In this document: positions 25,234 to 33,673 of the stretch, one piece after another
Layout of the letters: each line of letters starts with the position of its first letter
How positions within the stretch are numbered: the first letter of the stretch is position 1
Assembly (NCBI RefSeq): GCF_902506415.1
Contig: NZ_LR733275.1
Coordinates: 5,449,515 to 5,513,514, forward strand
Origin: Massilia sp. 9I
GTDB lineage: Bacteria; Pseudomonadota; Gammaproteobacteria; Burkholderiales; Burkholderiaceae_D
DNA: 64,000 nt
Direction of reading: 5' to 3'
Notes under the pieces: generated by a model
Seen by the model: only the letters and a program-made list of their open reading frames with translations
The model's database searches: none
What the model was told of the DNA's origin: nothing
Made by a program: the position numbers and the translations under genes

Positions 25234-27959
25234 AACTTCGAGAGCAATTCGATGAGCTGGTGCGGCGCCACCGGTTTGGTCAGATGCTCGTCGAAGCCCA
25301 CCGCCAGCGATGCCGCCCGGTCCTCCTGCCGACCGCGCCCCGTCACCGCCACCAGGAAGGGCCGCGGCGTACGGCGCGACAGGATGGCCGCCACCTCCAG
25401 CCCATCCAGCTCCGGCATTCCCAGGTCCAGCACCACGATCTGCGCCGGACGCGCGTTGAACAGCCGCAGCGCGGCCGCCCCGTCGTGCGCCACCTCCACC
25501 GTCGCTCCCTCCGAACGCAGCAGCCAAGCCAGCGATTCCGCCGCGTCGACGTTGTCGTCCGCGACCAGCACCCGATGGCGGATGCGTGGTCCGCCGCCAG
25601 CCTCCTGCACGTCCACGTCGGACGCGGGCGCCGGATGGATCGCCGGCAGCCGCACGGTGAAGGCCGAGCCACGTCCCGGCCCCGCGCTGTAGGCCTCGAT
25701 GCGGCCGCCATGCAGCTCCACCAGTCCCTTGGCCAGCGACAGGCCGATCCCGAGCCCGCCCTGGGCCAGGTGGCTGGCGCTCGACACCTGGACAAAGGCG
25801 TCGAACACGCGCGCCAGCATGTCCGGCTCGATGCCGATGCCGTTGTCGCTCACCTCCACCCGCGCTTCGCCGTCCTCTTCCTTCAGCAGGATGCCGATGC
25901 GCCCGCCAGGGGGCGTGTACTTGGCGGCGTTGTTGATCAGGTTGGCCAGCACCTGGGTCAGGCGCAATGCGTCGGCCTCGACCCAGACCGGTTCGTCGCA
26001 CAGGTCGAGCGCCACCTGGTGGCGGCCGGCTTCGACCAGGGGCATGCTGGTCTGCAGGGTGTCGCGCAGCAGGCGGCCCAGCTCCACCGGGGCCCGATGC
26101 AGCGCGATCTTGCCGCGGCTGATGCGGGTCACGTCCAGCAGGTCGTCCAGCAGGCGCGCCATCTGCGCGGTCTGGCGCCCGACCATGGCGGCGATCCAGT
26201 CGATCCGGTCCTGGGCCAGCGCCTTGCCGCGCAGGAGCGACGCGGCGTTCGCGATCGGCGCGAGAGGGTTGCGCAGCTCGTGCGCCAGGGTGGCGATGTA
26301 GACGTCCTTGCGGCGGTCGGCTTCGCGCAAGGCCTCCATCGCTTCTTCGCGCTCGCTGACGTCCAGCACCAGCGAAAACACCCGGTCGATGCGCCCGTCC
26401 TCGTCGTGCAGCACCGAGTTGTACCACTCGCAGCTGAGGGTGCGGCCGTCGTGCGTGCGGTTGCGGTTGCTCGACTTGACGTAGCGCGTGGCGGAATCGA
26501 GCAGGCGCCCGATGGCGCCGGTCACCCTGTCGGCATCCTCTTCGTGGATCATCGGCAGCGCATCGATGCGCCGTCCCACCGCTTCCCTCGCGCTCCAGCC
26601 GAACAGCTCCTCGGCGCGCTTGTTCCACAGGCGGATCACGAAGTCGCGGTCCCATTCGATCACGGCCAGCGGTGTGTTCTCGATCAGGTAGCGGGTCTGG
26701 TCGAGCGCCCGCGCCAGCGCGGCATTCGCTTCGGTGCGTTCGGTGATGTCGTCGAGGACGATCACGGCCGCCGCCAGCTCGGCTGCGCCGTCGCGCAGCG
26801 GCGCTCCGCTCACCGCATACACGCGGCGGCCATCGCGCGTCAGGCTCTCCAGCACGGCGTCGCGAAACGGTTCGCCGCGGATCACGCGCCGCACCGGCTC
26901 GCCGATCAGGGAGAGCATCGCCGCCGTTCCCTCCATCCGGCCTGGGCCGGCGCAGCCGGCATGCTCGAAGCGCGCCGCCATCTGCTCGGCCTGGTCGTTG
27001 GCCATCACGCAGCGGCCCTCGCGGTCGACGATCAGGACGCCGTCGGGCAGCTGGCGCAGCACCGATCCGAGCAGGCTTTGCCACTGCGCGCGCGAGCGCG
27101 TCTCGAGCATCTCTTCGAAGGTCAGGCGCAGGCGCTCATGCAGGGCGATGTTGTCGATGGCGACCGCGCCCAGCACGAACAGCGAGGCCGCCAGGCCATA
27201 CATCCGCCCGGCATAGAAGCCGAGGTCGTAGCGCCCGCCATTGAGCAGGGAGGACAGCATGACCTCGCAGACCCAGGCCGACATCGCGATGGTCAGCCAG
27301 ACGTCCAGTACCGCGCGCGGGCGTTTACGGGCGGTGCGCCACAGGGCGGCCAGGGCCAGTGCCAGCACCAGGGCGCTGATCCAGCGGTAGGCGGGCAGGA
27401 AGCGATGCCCGTCCGTCAGCGGGGGCAGGTAGGGCGCACCGCTGGTGCAGAGCAGGACCAGCAGCGCGACGAACAGCCCCGTCAGCAAGCTGCCGACACG
27501 CAGGAAGTGGGGCGGCAAGGGGCGCCGGTAGCTGCGCGCGTAGCCGATCACGAACAGCGGGAACAGTGCATGCCAGAGCATGAACAGCCAGGGCGTGGTC
27601 TGGCTGTTCCCGCCCAGCACGCCGTGGGCGGAGAACAGGCCCGGGAAGGTCAGCATGTGGGCCAGCGCGATCAGGGCCGTGAACAGATAGCCGAGCGTGA
27701 GGATGCCGAGCGACCAGGAGCGGCTGGTGTGCAGGTGGCCAAGCAGGAGGATAGCGGTGAGCAGGTTGCTGCCGATGAGGATCGACTGGTACATCGGCAC
27801 GAATTCCGGCGCCACCGGCAAGGGGGTGCGGGCAAACGGGGCCAGCAGCGCGAACAGCACCGCCAGCACCGCGAGGACGACCAGAACGCTGCGCAATTGC
27901 GTCCCGGAAGGCGGGTGTTTCGCCAGGTCTGCCGGTTCTGTCAGAACACCTTGTCGCAT
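25230..27959 (-). CDS. MASE4-PAS hybrid sensor histidine kinase with receiver
   Basis: A 909-residue membrane kinase. Residues about 20-270 are a MASE4-type integral membrane sensor with about seven to eight helices (LPVAPEFVPMYQS and HMLTFPGLFSA are typical). Two PAS domains follow (about 290-400 and 415-540), then HisKA with H560 in LAHELRNPLAP, HATPase (NLINNAAKY, DNGIGI, GLGIGLSLA), and a receiver with D845 in IVVLDLGMPELDG. Its stimulus is unknown. It lies between the multicopper oxidase and CopA but on its own transcript. The stop codon lies inside a REP-like arm, so the original 3' end may have been altered by that insertion. Confidence 0.92.
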   Translation of the reverse strand: MRQGVLTEPADLAKHPPSGTQLRSVLVVLAVLAVLFALLAPFARTPLPVAPEFVPMYQSILIGSNLLTAILLLGHLHTSRSWSLGILTLGYLFTALIALAHMLTFPGLFSAHGVLGGNSQTTPWLFMLWHALFPLFVIGYARSYRRPLPPHFLRVGSLLTGLFVALLVLLCTSGAPYLPPLTDGHRFLPAYRWISALVLALALAALWRTARKRPRAVLDVWLTIAMSAWVCEVMLSSLLNGGRYDLGFYAGRMYGLAASLFVLGAVAIDNIALHERLRLTFEEMLETRSRAQWQSLLGSVLRQLPDGVLIVDREGRCVMANDQAEQMAARFEHAGCAGPGRMEGTAAMLSLIGEPVRRVIRGEPFRDAVLESLTRDGRRVYAVSGAPLRDGAAELAAAVIVLDDITERTEANAALARALDQTRYLIENTPLAVIEWDRDFVIRLWNKRAEELFGWSAREAVGRRIDALPMIHEEDADRVTGAIGRLLDSATRYVKSSNRNRTHDGRTLSCEWYNSVLHDEDGRIDRVFSLVLDVSEREEAMEALREADRRKDVYIATLAHELRNPLAPIANAASLLRGKALAQDRIDWIAAMVGRQTAQMARLLDDLLDVTRISRGKIALHRAPVELGRLLRDTLQTSMPLVEAGRHQVALDLCDEPVWVEADALRLTQVLANLINNAAKYTPPGGRIGILLKEEDGEARVEVSDNGIGIEPDMLARVFDAFVQVSSASHLAQGGLGIGLSLAKGLVELHGGRIEAYSAGPGRGSAFTVRLPAIHPAPASDVDVQEAGGGPRIRHRVLVADDNVDAAESLAWLLRSEGATVEVAHDGAAALRLFNARPAQIVVLDLGMPELDGLEVAAILSRRTPRPFLVAVTGRGRQEDRAASLAVGFDEHLTKPVAPHQLIELLSKL

Positions 27960-28075
27960 GGGTCATCCCCGTGGAATGCTGCGTCGATCGGGCCGTCCGC
28001 CCGGCAATTATCTACCTTACATAAAAATATAGCTCATCTGAAGTTTATTTGTCGTTTTGACAGCGTGCGGACGGC

Positions 28076-28276
28076 TCAGGCGCGTGCGCTGACCGGATAG
28101 CCGGCGGCATCGATCGCCGCCGCGATTTCGTTGAGATCGGCATCGCTGTCGATGCGCACGCGCTTGGTCGGCAGGTCGATGCTGACCTTGGCATCCCCGT
28201 CGATACCCTGTACCGCCTTGGTCACGCGGCCGACGCAGTGGCCGCAGCTCATGTCTTCCACAGTCAGTTCATACAT
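28076..28276 (-). CDS. Nested CopZ-like copper chaperone (possible internal translation product)
   Basis: The last 66 codons of copA could also be made as a free protein. An ATG at 28276 is preceded at ideal spacing (8 bases) by AAGGAG (28285-28290). The product MYELTVEDMSCGHC... is a full HMA-domain chaperone (betaalphabetabetaalphabeta size, CGHC metal site). It most likely descends from a separate copZ gene whose upstream stop was lost. Whether both products are made cannot be told from sequence. Confidence 0.5.
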   Translation of the reverse strand: MYELTVEDMSCGHCVGRVTKAVQGIDGDAKVSIDLPTKRVRIDSDADLNEIAAAIDAAGYPVSARA

Positions 28277-30523
28277 ATGCAATGCTCCTTGTTGAATGGG
28301 CGCGCTGGCCCCGTTGGTCGATGATGCGAGTTTGGGTGATTCCTGTGGCCGCCAGCCGCGCAGCAGCAGTGCGTTCGCCACCACGCTCACGGAACTGAGC
28401 GCCATCGCGGCGCCGGCCAGCACGGGATTGAGGAAACCGAATGCCGCCAGCGGGATGCCGACCACGTTGTACACAAAAGCCCAGCCGAGGTTCTGGCGGA
28501 TCTTGGCGTACGTCCGCTGCGAGATCGTCACTGCGTCCGCCACCAGGCCGGGGTCGCCCCGCATCAGGGTGATGCCGGCAGTCTGCATGGCGACGTCGGT
28601 GCCGCTGGCCATGGCGATGCCGACGTCGGCCGCGGCCAGGGCCGGGGCGTCGTTGATGCCGTCGCCGACCATCGCCACCCGGCTGCCGGCGGCAATCAGG
28701 TCCCCCACGACGCGCGCCTTGTCGCCCGGCAGCACGCCGGCGTGGAAGCGCGTGATGCCCGTTTGCGCCGCCACGGCGCGCGCCGCCCCTTCGCTGTCGC
28801 CGGTCAGCATCACCGAGGCGATGCCCATGCCCTGCAAACGCGCCACCGCCGCGGCGGCGCCGGGTTTCAGCGTGTCGCCGAAAGCAAGCAGGCCGGCCAC
28901 TTCGATGCCTCCGGGACCCTGCAGCGCCAGCCAGGATACGGTGCGTCCCTGTTCTTCATGCGCGGCGGCGCGCGCCGCGAGCTCGCCCAGCGGCGCGCCC
29001 TGTTCCTGCATCAGGCGCGCGTTGCCGAGCCATACCGTGGTCCCGTCCACCTCGGCCTGCATGCCGCGTCCCGGAAGCGCCCGTGCATCGGCCGCCGGCA
29101 TCAGGGCCAGGCCGCGTTCGCGGGCGGCGTCGAGCACCGCCTGCGCCAAGGGGTGGGTGCTGGCCTGCTGCACGCTGGCGGCCAGCTGCAACAGCCGGGG
29201 CGGATCAATTCCTTCAAGTGCGACCAACTGCGGCTTGCCTTCGGTGAGGGTACCGGTCTTGTCGAACACCACCACGTCGAGTGCATGGGCGCGCTCCAGC
29301 GCTTCGGCGTCCTTGATCAGGATGCCGTGGCGCGCGGCGGCGCCGGTGCCGACCATGATCGAGGCGGGCGTCGCCAGGCCCAGCGCGCAGGGACAGGCAA
29401 TCACCTGCACCGCCACCGCATTGAGCAGGGCCGCCTGCCAGTCGCCGGTCGCCAGGCCCCAGCCCAGCAGTGTGACGAGCGAGACCAGCAGCACCGCCGG
29501 CACGAACACCGCGCTGACCCGGTCCACCAGGCGCTGGATCGGCGCCTTGACCGCCTGCGCATCCTCGACCATCCGGATGATCTGCGACAGCATGGTCTGC
29601 GCGCCGACCGCGGTGGCGCGCACCAGCAGCAGGCCGTCGGCGTTGACGGCGCCGCCGGCCACCTGCTGGCTCGGTCCCTTGGCCACCGGCAGGCTCTCGC
29701 CAGTGAGCAGGGATTCATCGAGGTGGCTGCGACCCTCTTCCACCAGGCCGTCGGCGGGCACGCGCTCGCCCGGTCGCACCACCATCAGGTCGCCCACGCG
29801 CAGTTCGGCGAGTGGGATGCGCAGGTCGCCGCCGGCGCGCCGCACCAGGGCGTCGTTGCTGCGCAATGCCTCGAGCGCCCCGATCGCCGCCAGCGCCTGG
29901 CGCTTGGCGCGGCTCTCCAGCCATTTGCCGAGCAGGACCAGCGTGATCACGACGGCGGCGGATTCAAAGTACAGGTGCGGGGCGCCGTGCGCGCCGCCCG
30001 GGTGCGCCAGCAGCAGGTAGAGCGAGAGGCCATAGGCGGCGCTGGTGCCGATCGCGACCAGCAGGTCCATGTTGCCGCTGCCGGCGCGCAGGGCTTTCCA
30101 GCCGGCCCGGTAGAAGCGCGCCCCGAGCCAGAACTGCACCGGGGTCGCCAGCGCCAGTTGCAGCCAGCCCGGCAGCATCCAGTCGACGCCGACAACCTGG
30201 GCCAGCATGGGCGCCACCAGCGGGATGCTCAGCAGCGCGGCGGCGACCGGCCACCAGGACGGCAGCGCCCTGCCCGGTTCCTGAGGGACGGGCGCATGGC
30301 TCGCTTCGGCCGCTTCGTAGCCGGCGTCGCGCACCGCCGCAACCAGCGCGGCGAGGTCCGCGCCGCCGTGCACGCTGGCCTTTTCGGTGGCGAGGTTGAC
30401 CGTCGCGGCGCGAACGCCGGGAACCTTCTGCAGCGCCTTCTCGACCCGCGCCACGCAGGAGGCGCAGGTCATGCCCTCGATGCGCAGCACCGTGCTGCTG
30501 CCGGAATCTGTACTCGTGTCCAT
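28076..30523 (-). CDS. copA: Copper-exporting P1B-ATPase CopA with in-frame C-terminal CopZ domain
   Basis: An 815-residue inner-membrane Cu(I) exporter. An N-terminal heavy-metal-associated domain has C20-AS-C23. Eight membrane helices, the CPC ion site (VIACPCALG), the phosphorylation motif DKTGTLTEG, THPLAQAV and GDGINDAP are intact. The ATPase normally ends near NALLLRGWRP. Here the frame continues without a stop through a 25-residue polar linker into a second metal-binding domain with M-S-C760-GH-C763, which looks like a complete CopZ chaperone. I chose the start at 30523 because AAAGGA lies just upstream; an in-frame ATG at 30541 precedes that site. A CueR-type promoter lies upstream. 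Confidence 0.92.
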   Translation of the reverse strand: MDTSTDSGSSTVLRIEGMTCASCVARVEKALQKVPGVRAATVNLATEKASVHGGADLAALVAAVRDAGYEAAEASHAPVPQEPGRALPSWWPVAAALLSIPLVAPMLAQVVGVDWMLPGWLQLALATPVQFWLGARFYRAGWKALRAGSGNMDLLVAIGTSAAYGLSLYLLLAHPGGAHGAPHLYFESAAVVITLVLLGKWLESRAKRQALAAIGALEALRSNDALVRRAGGDLRIPLAELRVGDLMVVRPGERVPADGLVEEGRSHLDESLLTGESLPVAKGPSQQVAGGAVNADGLLLVRATAVGAQTMLSQIIRMVEDAQAVKAPIQRLVDRVSAVFVPAVLLVSLVTLLGWGLATGDWQAALLNAVAVQVIACPCALGLATPASIMVGTGAAARHGILIKDAEALERAHALDVVVFDKTGTLTEGKPQLVALEGIDPPRLLQLAASVQQASTHPLAQAVLDAARERGLALMPAADARALPGRGMQAEVDGTTVWLGNARLMQEQGAPLGELAARAAAHEEQGRTVSWLALQGPGGIEVAGLLAFGDTLKPGAAAAVARLQGMGIASVMLTGDSEGAARAVAAQTGITRFHAGVLPGDKARVVGDLIAAGSRVAMVGDGINDAPALAAADVGIAMASGTDVAMQTAGITLMRGDPGLVADAVTISQRTYAKIRQNLGWAFVYNVVGIPLAAFGFLNPVLAGAAMALSSVSVVANALLLRGWRPQESPKLASSTNGASAPIQQGALHMYELTVEDMSCGHCVGRVTKAVQGIDGDAKVSIDLPTKRVRIDSDADLNEIAAAIDAAGYPVSARA

Positions 30524-30547
30524 GTTGCTTCCTTTATCCATATCTAC

Positions 30548-30578
30548 AGGATATTCCTTCCCACGATGGGAAGGTCAA
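30548..30578 (-). promoter_or_regulatory. CueR-type promoter of copA
   Basis: On the minus strand -35 TTGACC (30573-30578) and -10 TATCCT (30548-30553) are separated by exactly 19 bases, the overlong spacing typical of MerR-family activated promoters. The spacer holds a perfect dyad, CCTTCCC-N5-GGGAAGG (30556-30574), matching the CueR box of copA promoters. Copper should switch it on through CueR; no cueR gene lies in this window. Confidence 0.88.
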
Positions 30579-30739
30579 GCGTGTTTGTGCACATATTTCG
30601 CGTCCCGATTGAGCTCATCGGTGGAATGCGTGCCATGGCCGAACGAATGGATGGGCTGCCCATCGAACTCCCGACACGACGAGGGAGCGCGCATTGTCCT
30701 TGCAAGGAAAGCCTGGCCGGCTGTGGTGGAAAGAGGACG

Positions 30740-30907
30740 ATGACGACAAGAACGACAAGCAGTCGCAGGCCGAAAAAGGTCCGGATCGGCGACGTCCGCT
30801 ACGCCGCCGGCGCGGCGGTCTTTGTCGCCAGGCTGAATCTCAAGCTGCGCAACTACGGCAACCTGGCCAGTGCCGCCTACCAGTCCGGCGGCGAACGCCT
30901 GGAATGA
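30740..30907 (+). CDS. Small basic hypothetical protein
   Basis: A possible 55-residue protein, Lys/Arg rich at the N-terminus (TTSSRRPKKVRIGD) and with one short hydrophobic helix. AGAGGA lies before the ATG but only 2-3 bases away, which is tight. It lies in the gap between copA (divergent) and the GGDEF gene (convergent). I do not recognise it. It could be chance; the rest of this gap, apart from the CueR promoter, shows nothing. Confidence 0.35.
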   Translation: MTTRTTSSRRPKKVRIGDVRYAAGAAVFVARLNLKLRNYGNLASAAYQSGGERLE

Positions 30908-30937
30908 GAGGAACTCAAGCTGCGCCAGGCGCGCACT

Positions 30938-32878
30938 TCAATAAGGACGGCGCGCCGAGCAGACCCGCCCGCGCCCGGCCTTCTTGGCCTGGTACATGAA
31001 GTGGTCGGCTTCCTTCAGCAGCTCGTCCGAGCTGCGCTCGGCGCCGCCGGTGTCGAGGGCGATGCCGATGCTGGCGCGCACGCGCACCGCGCGGCCCGGC
31101 AGTTCCACCGGTTCCGAGATGCTGGAAATCAGCTTCTCGGCCACGGTGTGGGCATCGTCGAAGGTATCGGCCATGTCTTCCAGCAGCACGGTGAACTCGT
31201 CGCCCGCAAGCCGGTATACGCTGTCGGTCTTGCGCACCGCCGCGCGCAGGCGTTCGGCGATCACGCCGAGCAGGATGTCGCCCGCTTCGTGCCCTTGCGA
31301 ATCGTTGACGGCCTTGAAGCCGTCCAGGTCGATGAACAGCATACCGAGCGTCTTGCCGCTGCGGCGCGCGCGCGCCTGGGCGATCGGGATCGATTCCAGC
31401 AGCGCACGGCGGTTCAGCAGGCCTGTGAGCTGGTCGTGCCTGGTCTCGTATTCGCGCTTCTCCTGTTCCTCCTTGCGCGCGCTGATGTCGTGCAGGAAGG
31501 CGCTGAACATGGTGCGTCCGTTGATCTCGAGCGCGCGGATGCGCACTTCCACCGTCAGGCTGCTGCCGTCGCGCCGCAGCGCCGGCAACTCCAGGCGCTG
31601 GTCGACGGCACTGGCGATACGGGTCGCCAGGAAGCGCTGCATGCCGTCGCGGTGGCCGTCGCGGTGCGCTTCCGGAATGATCAGCTCCTCCAGCTTGCGG
31701 CCCAGCGCCTCGTTGCGCGGCCAGCCGAAAGTGTCCTCGGCCTGGCGATTCCAGGCCGTGACCGTACCCTCTTCGTCCAGGCTGATGTAGGCGTCGTTGG
31801 CGTTTTCCACCACGCTGCGGATCTCCGCCTCGCGCGCCCGCAGCTCGCCTTCGATGGCGTGCTGGCGCTTCATCGCCGCGGTCAACTGCACATTGGCGTC
31901 CTGCAGTTCGGCCGTGCGCGCCTGCACCCGGCGTTCCAGGTCGGCGTTCAGCGCCGCGACCTGCTGCTGCGCCGCTTTCTCGGCCTGGATGTCCTTGATC
32001 ACCGAAACGTAATATTCGACCACCCCAGCGTCGTTGCGCTTGGGTGAGACATTCAGGTTGATCCAGACCGCACTGCCGTCCTTGCGGATGTAGCGCTTTT
32101 CCAGCTGGTACTGATCGAGCTCGCCCCGCCCCATCGCTGCGAGCTGCGCGACGTCGGCCGACACGTCGTCCGGGTGGGTGATCTGCTGGAAGGTCAGGCG
32201 CCACAGCTCTTCCTCGCTGTAGCCGACGATGTCGCACAAGGCCTTGTTGACGCTGATCCAGCCGCCGTCCGGCGCCACCAGCGCGATGCCGACGCTGGCG
32301 ATGTCGAAGATGGTACGAAAGCGCGCCTCGCTGGCGCCCAGCACTTCGCTCGAATGCGCCAGCTGGTCGCGCGCCAGCACCATGCGCTCGCGGTACTGCA
32401 CCTCCTTGGTCAGGATCGCGGCCAGGTCGCCCAGCACCTGCACTTCTTCTTCGCTGAAGGTGCGCGGCTTCGTATCGAGCGCGCACAGGGTGCCGATCGC
32501 CAGGCCTGCCGTCGTGCGGATCGGCACGCCGGCGTAGAAACGGATGTTGGGCGGTCCGTTAACCAGCGGATTGTCGCTGAAGCGCGCATCCTGCTGCGCG
32601 TCATTGACCACCAGCGGCGCGCTCATGCCGATCGCATGGGCGCAGAAGGCGTCTTCGCGCGGCGTCTCGTCCACCTCGAGGCCAACGCGCGACTTGAACC
32701 ACTGGCGGTCGGCGTCGACCAGCGAGAACAGCGCCATCGGCACGTCCAGCAGGCGGCTGGCGAGCCGGGTCACACGGTCGAATACCGGCTCGGGCGGAGT
32801 GTCGAGCAGGTGCAGGGCGTCGAGCATCGACAGCCGGTCTAGTTCGTCTGGGGGCAAGGGAGCTGCTGGCATACGCAT
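30938..32878 (-). CDS. GAF-PAS-PAS-GGDEF protein with AGDEF active site
   Basis: A 646-residue soluble protein: GAF (about 20-165), PAS (about 180-300), coiled coil (about 300-345), PAS (about 350-465), GGDEF (about 475-635). The catalytic signature reads A-G-D-E-F (RLAGDEFTVLL) rather than GGDEF. The inhibitory RxxD site (RKTD) is kept five residues upstream. AGDEF variants have been reported to be active cyclases, so cyclic di-GMP synthesis remains likely. It is a single-gene unit. The start has a weak ribosome site; an alternative ATG lies two codons downstream. Confidence 0.9.
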   Translation of the reverse strand: MRMPAAPLPPDELDRLSMLDALHLLDTPPEPVFDRVTRLASRLLDVPMALFSLVDADRQWFKSRVGLEVDETPREDAFCAHAIGMSAPLVVNDAQQDARFSDNPLVNGPPNIRFYAGVPIRTTAGLAIGTLCALDTKPRTFSEEEVQVLGDLAAILTKEVQYRERMVLARDQLAHSSEVLGASEARFRTIFDIASVGIALVAPDGGWISVNKALCDIVGYSEEELWRLTFQQITHPDDVSADVAQLAAMGRGELDQYQLEKRYIRKDGSAVWINLNVSPKRNDAGVVEYYVSVIKDIQAEKAAQQQVAALNADLERRVQARTAELQDANVQLTAAMKRQHAIEGELRAREAEIRSVVENANDAYISLDEEGTVTAWNRQAEDTFGWPRNEALGRKLEELIIPEAHRDGHRDGMQRFLATRIASAVDQRLELPALRRDGSSLTVEVRIRALEINGRTMFSAFLHDISARKEEQEKREYETRHDQLTGLLNRRALLESIPIAQARARRSGKTLGMLFIDLDGFKAVNDSQGHEAGDILLGVIAERLRAAVRKTDSVYRLAGDEFTVLLEDMADTFDDAHTVAEKLISSISEPVELPGRAVRVRASIGIALDTGGAERSSDELLKEADHFMYQAKKAGRGRVCSARRPY

Positions 32879-33057
32879 CCGTCAAGGTCAGGTGACGGCC
32901 TGGCTGCCGTCTTCCCGGAACTGTACCAGATATTGACTTTCAGACACACAATTACCATGTCATGTGTACCAACAATGTGTCGCGTTCGCGAGAATGTGTG
33001 ACATTTGCTCCTAAGCAGGATTACTATAATCGAATCAACCCGACTCCGAGCCCAGCC

Positions 33058-33564
33058 ATGCGCCCTCTTCCGCTCGTCACGCTTTGCCTCGCCGGCCTGC
33101 TCTGGCAGCCCGCTTCCGCCCACGCCGGGGATGCTCCCGCACGCGGCGCCACCGTTAGCAGCGTGCGCGAGGCCGAGCGCCAGCGGGCGCAGGCACTCAA
33201 TGCGCGCGACATCGAACAGCTGCGGCGCCTCATCGGCGGTAACTACCGCCACGTTGAAACCAATGGCAGGCTGCGCAGCAAGACCGAGTTCCTGCAGTCG
33301 CTGGCGCGCGACGACTACCGCATCCGCAAGTACGAGCTCGAGGACATGGACATCGAGCTGCTCGGCGAGGGCAGCGTCGCGCTGGTGACCGGCACCTACC
33401 GCGCCGAGCGCCAGGACCTGGGAGGCGGCCAGCCGGTGCGGGGCCGCTACGTGCGCATCTGGACCCGCCAGCCGGAAGGCTGGCGCATGGCGCTGCACCA
33501 GGCGACCGAGATCCGGACCGCGGCGGCGGCGGCCACCGGGGCGGACACGCGCGCCCTGCAGTAG
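33058..33564 (+). CDS. Exported DUF4440 (NTF2-like) protein
   Basis: A 168-residue protein with a signal peptide (cleavage near ASAHA, residue 22). The mature domain matches the DUF4440 pattern (REAERQRAQALNARDIEQLRRLIGGNYRHV and YVRIWTRQPEGWRMALHQAT). Such periplasmic NTF2-like proteins have no agreed function. I chose ATG 33058 because the signal peptide starts there; upstream in-frame sequence is not protein-like. It is monocistronic and divergent from the GGDEF gene. Confidence 0.8.
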   Translation: MRPLPLVTLCLAGLLWQPASAHAGDAPARGATVSSVREAERQRAQALNARDIEQLRRLIGGNYRHVETNGRLRSKTEFLQSLARDDYRIRKYELEDMDIELLGEGSVALVTGTYRAERQDLGGGQPVRGRYVRIWTRQPEGWRMALHQATEIRTAAAAATGADTRALQ

Positions 33565-33673
33565 TCGCGCGATTGTTCATAAAAGCTGACAAGTGTGGGC
33601 GGTTTGTCGGCTAATTATCTTCCAGTCCATCTTCTCTAGAATGGCTCCATTCTTTTCCACGCAGGAGCACACC

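Noticed and set aside
25260..28100. 946-codon plus-strand frame opposite the MASE4 kinase
   Set aside because: Shadow of the kinase gene; rich in Gln/Arg/His with no domain, while the minus-strand frame has all kinase motifs.
28742..30739. Long plus-strand frame opposite copA
   Set aside because: Shadow frame; only its last 55 codons (from 30740) were kept as a weak small-gene call.
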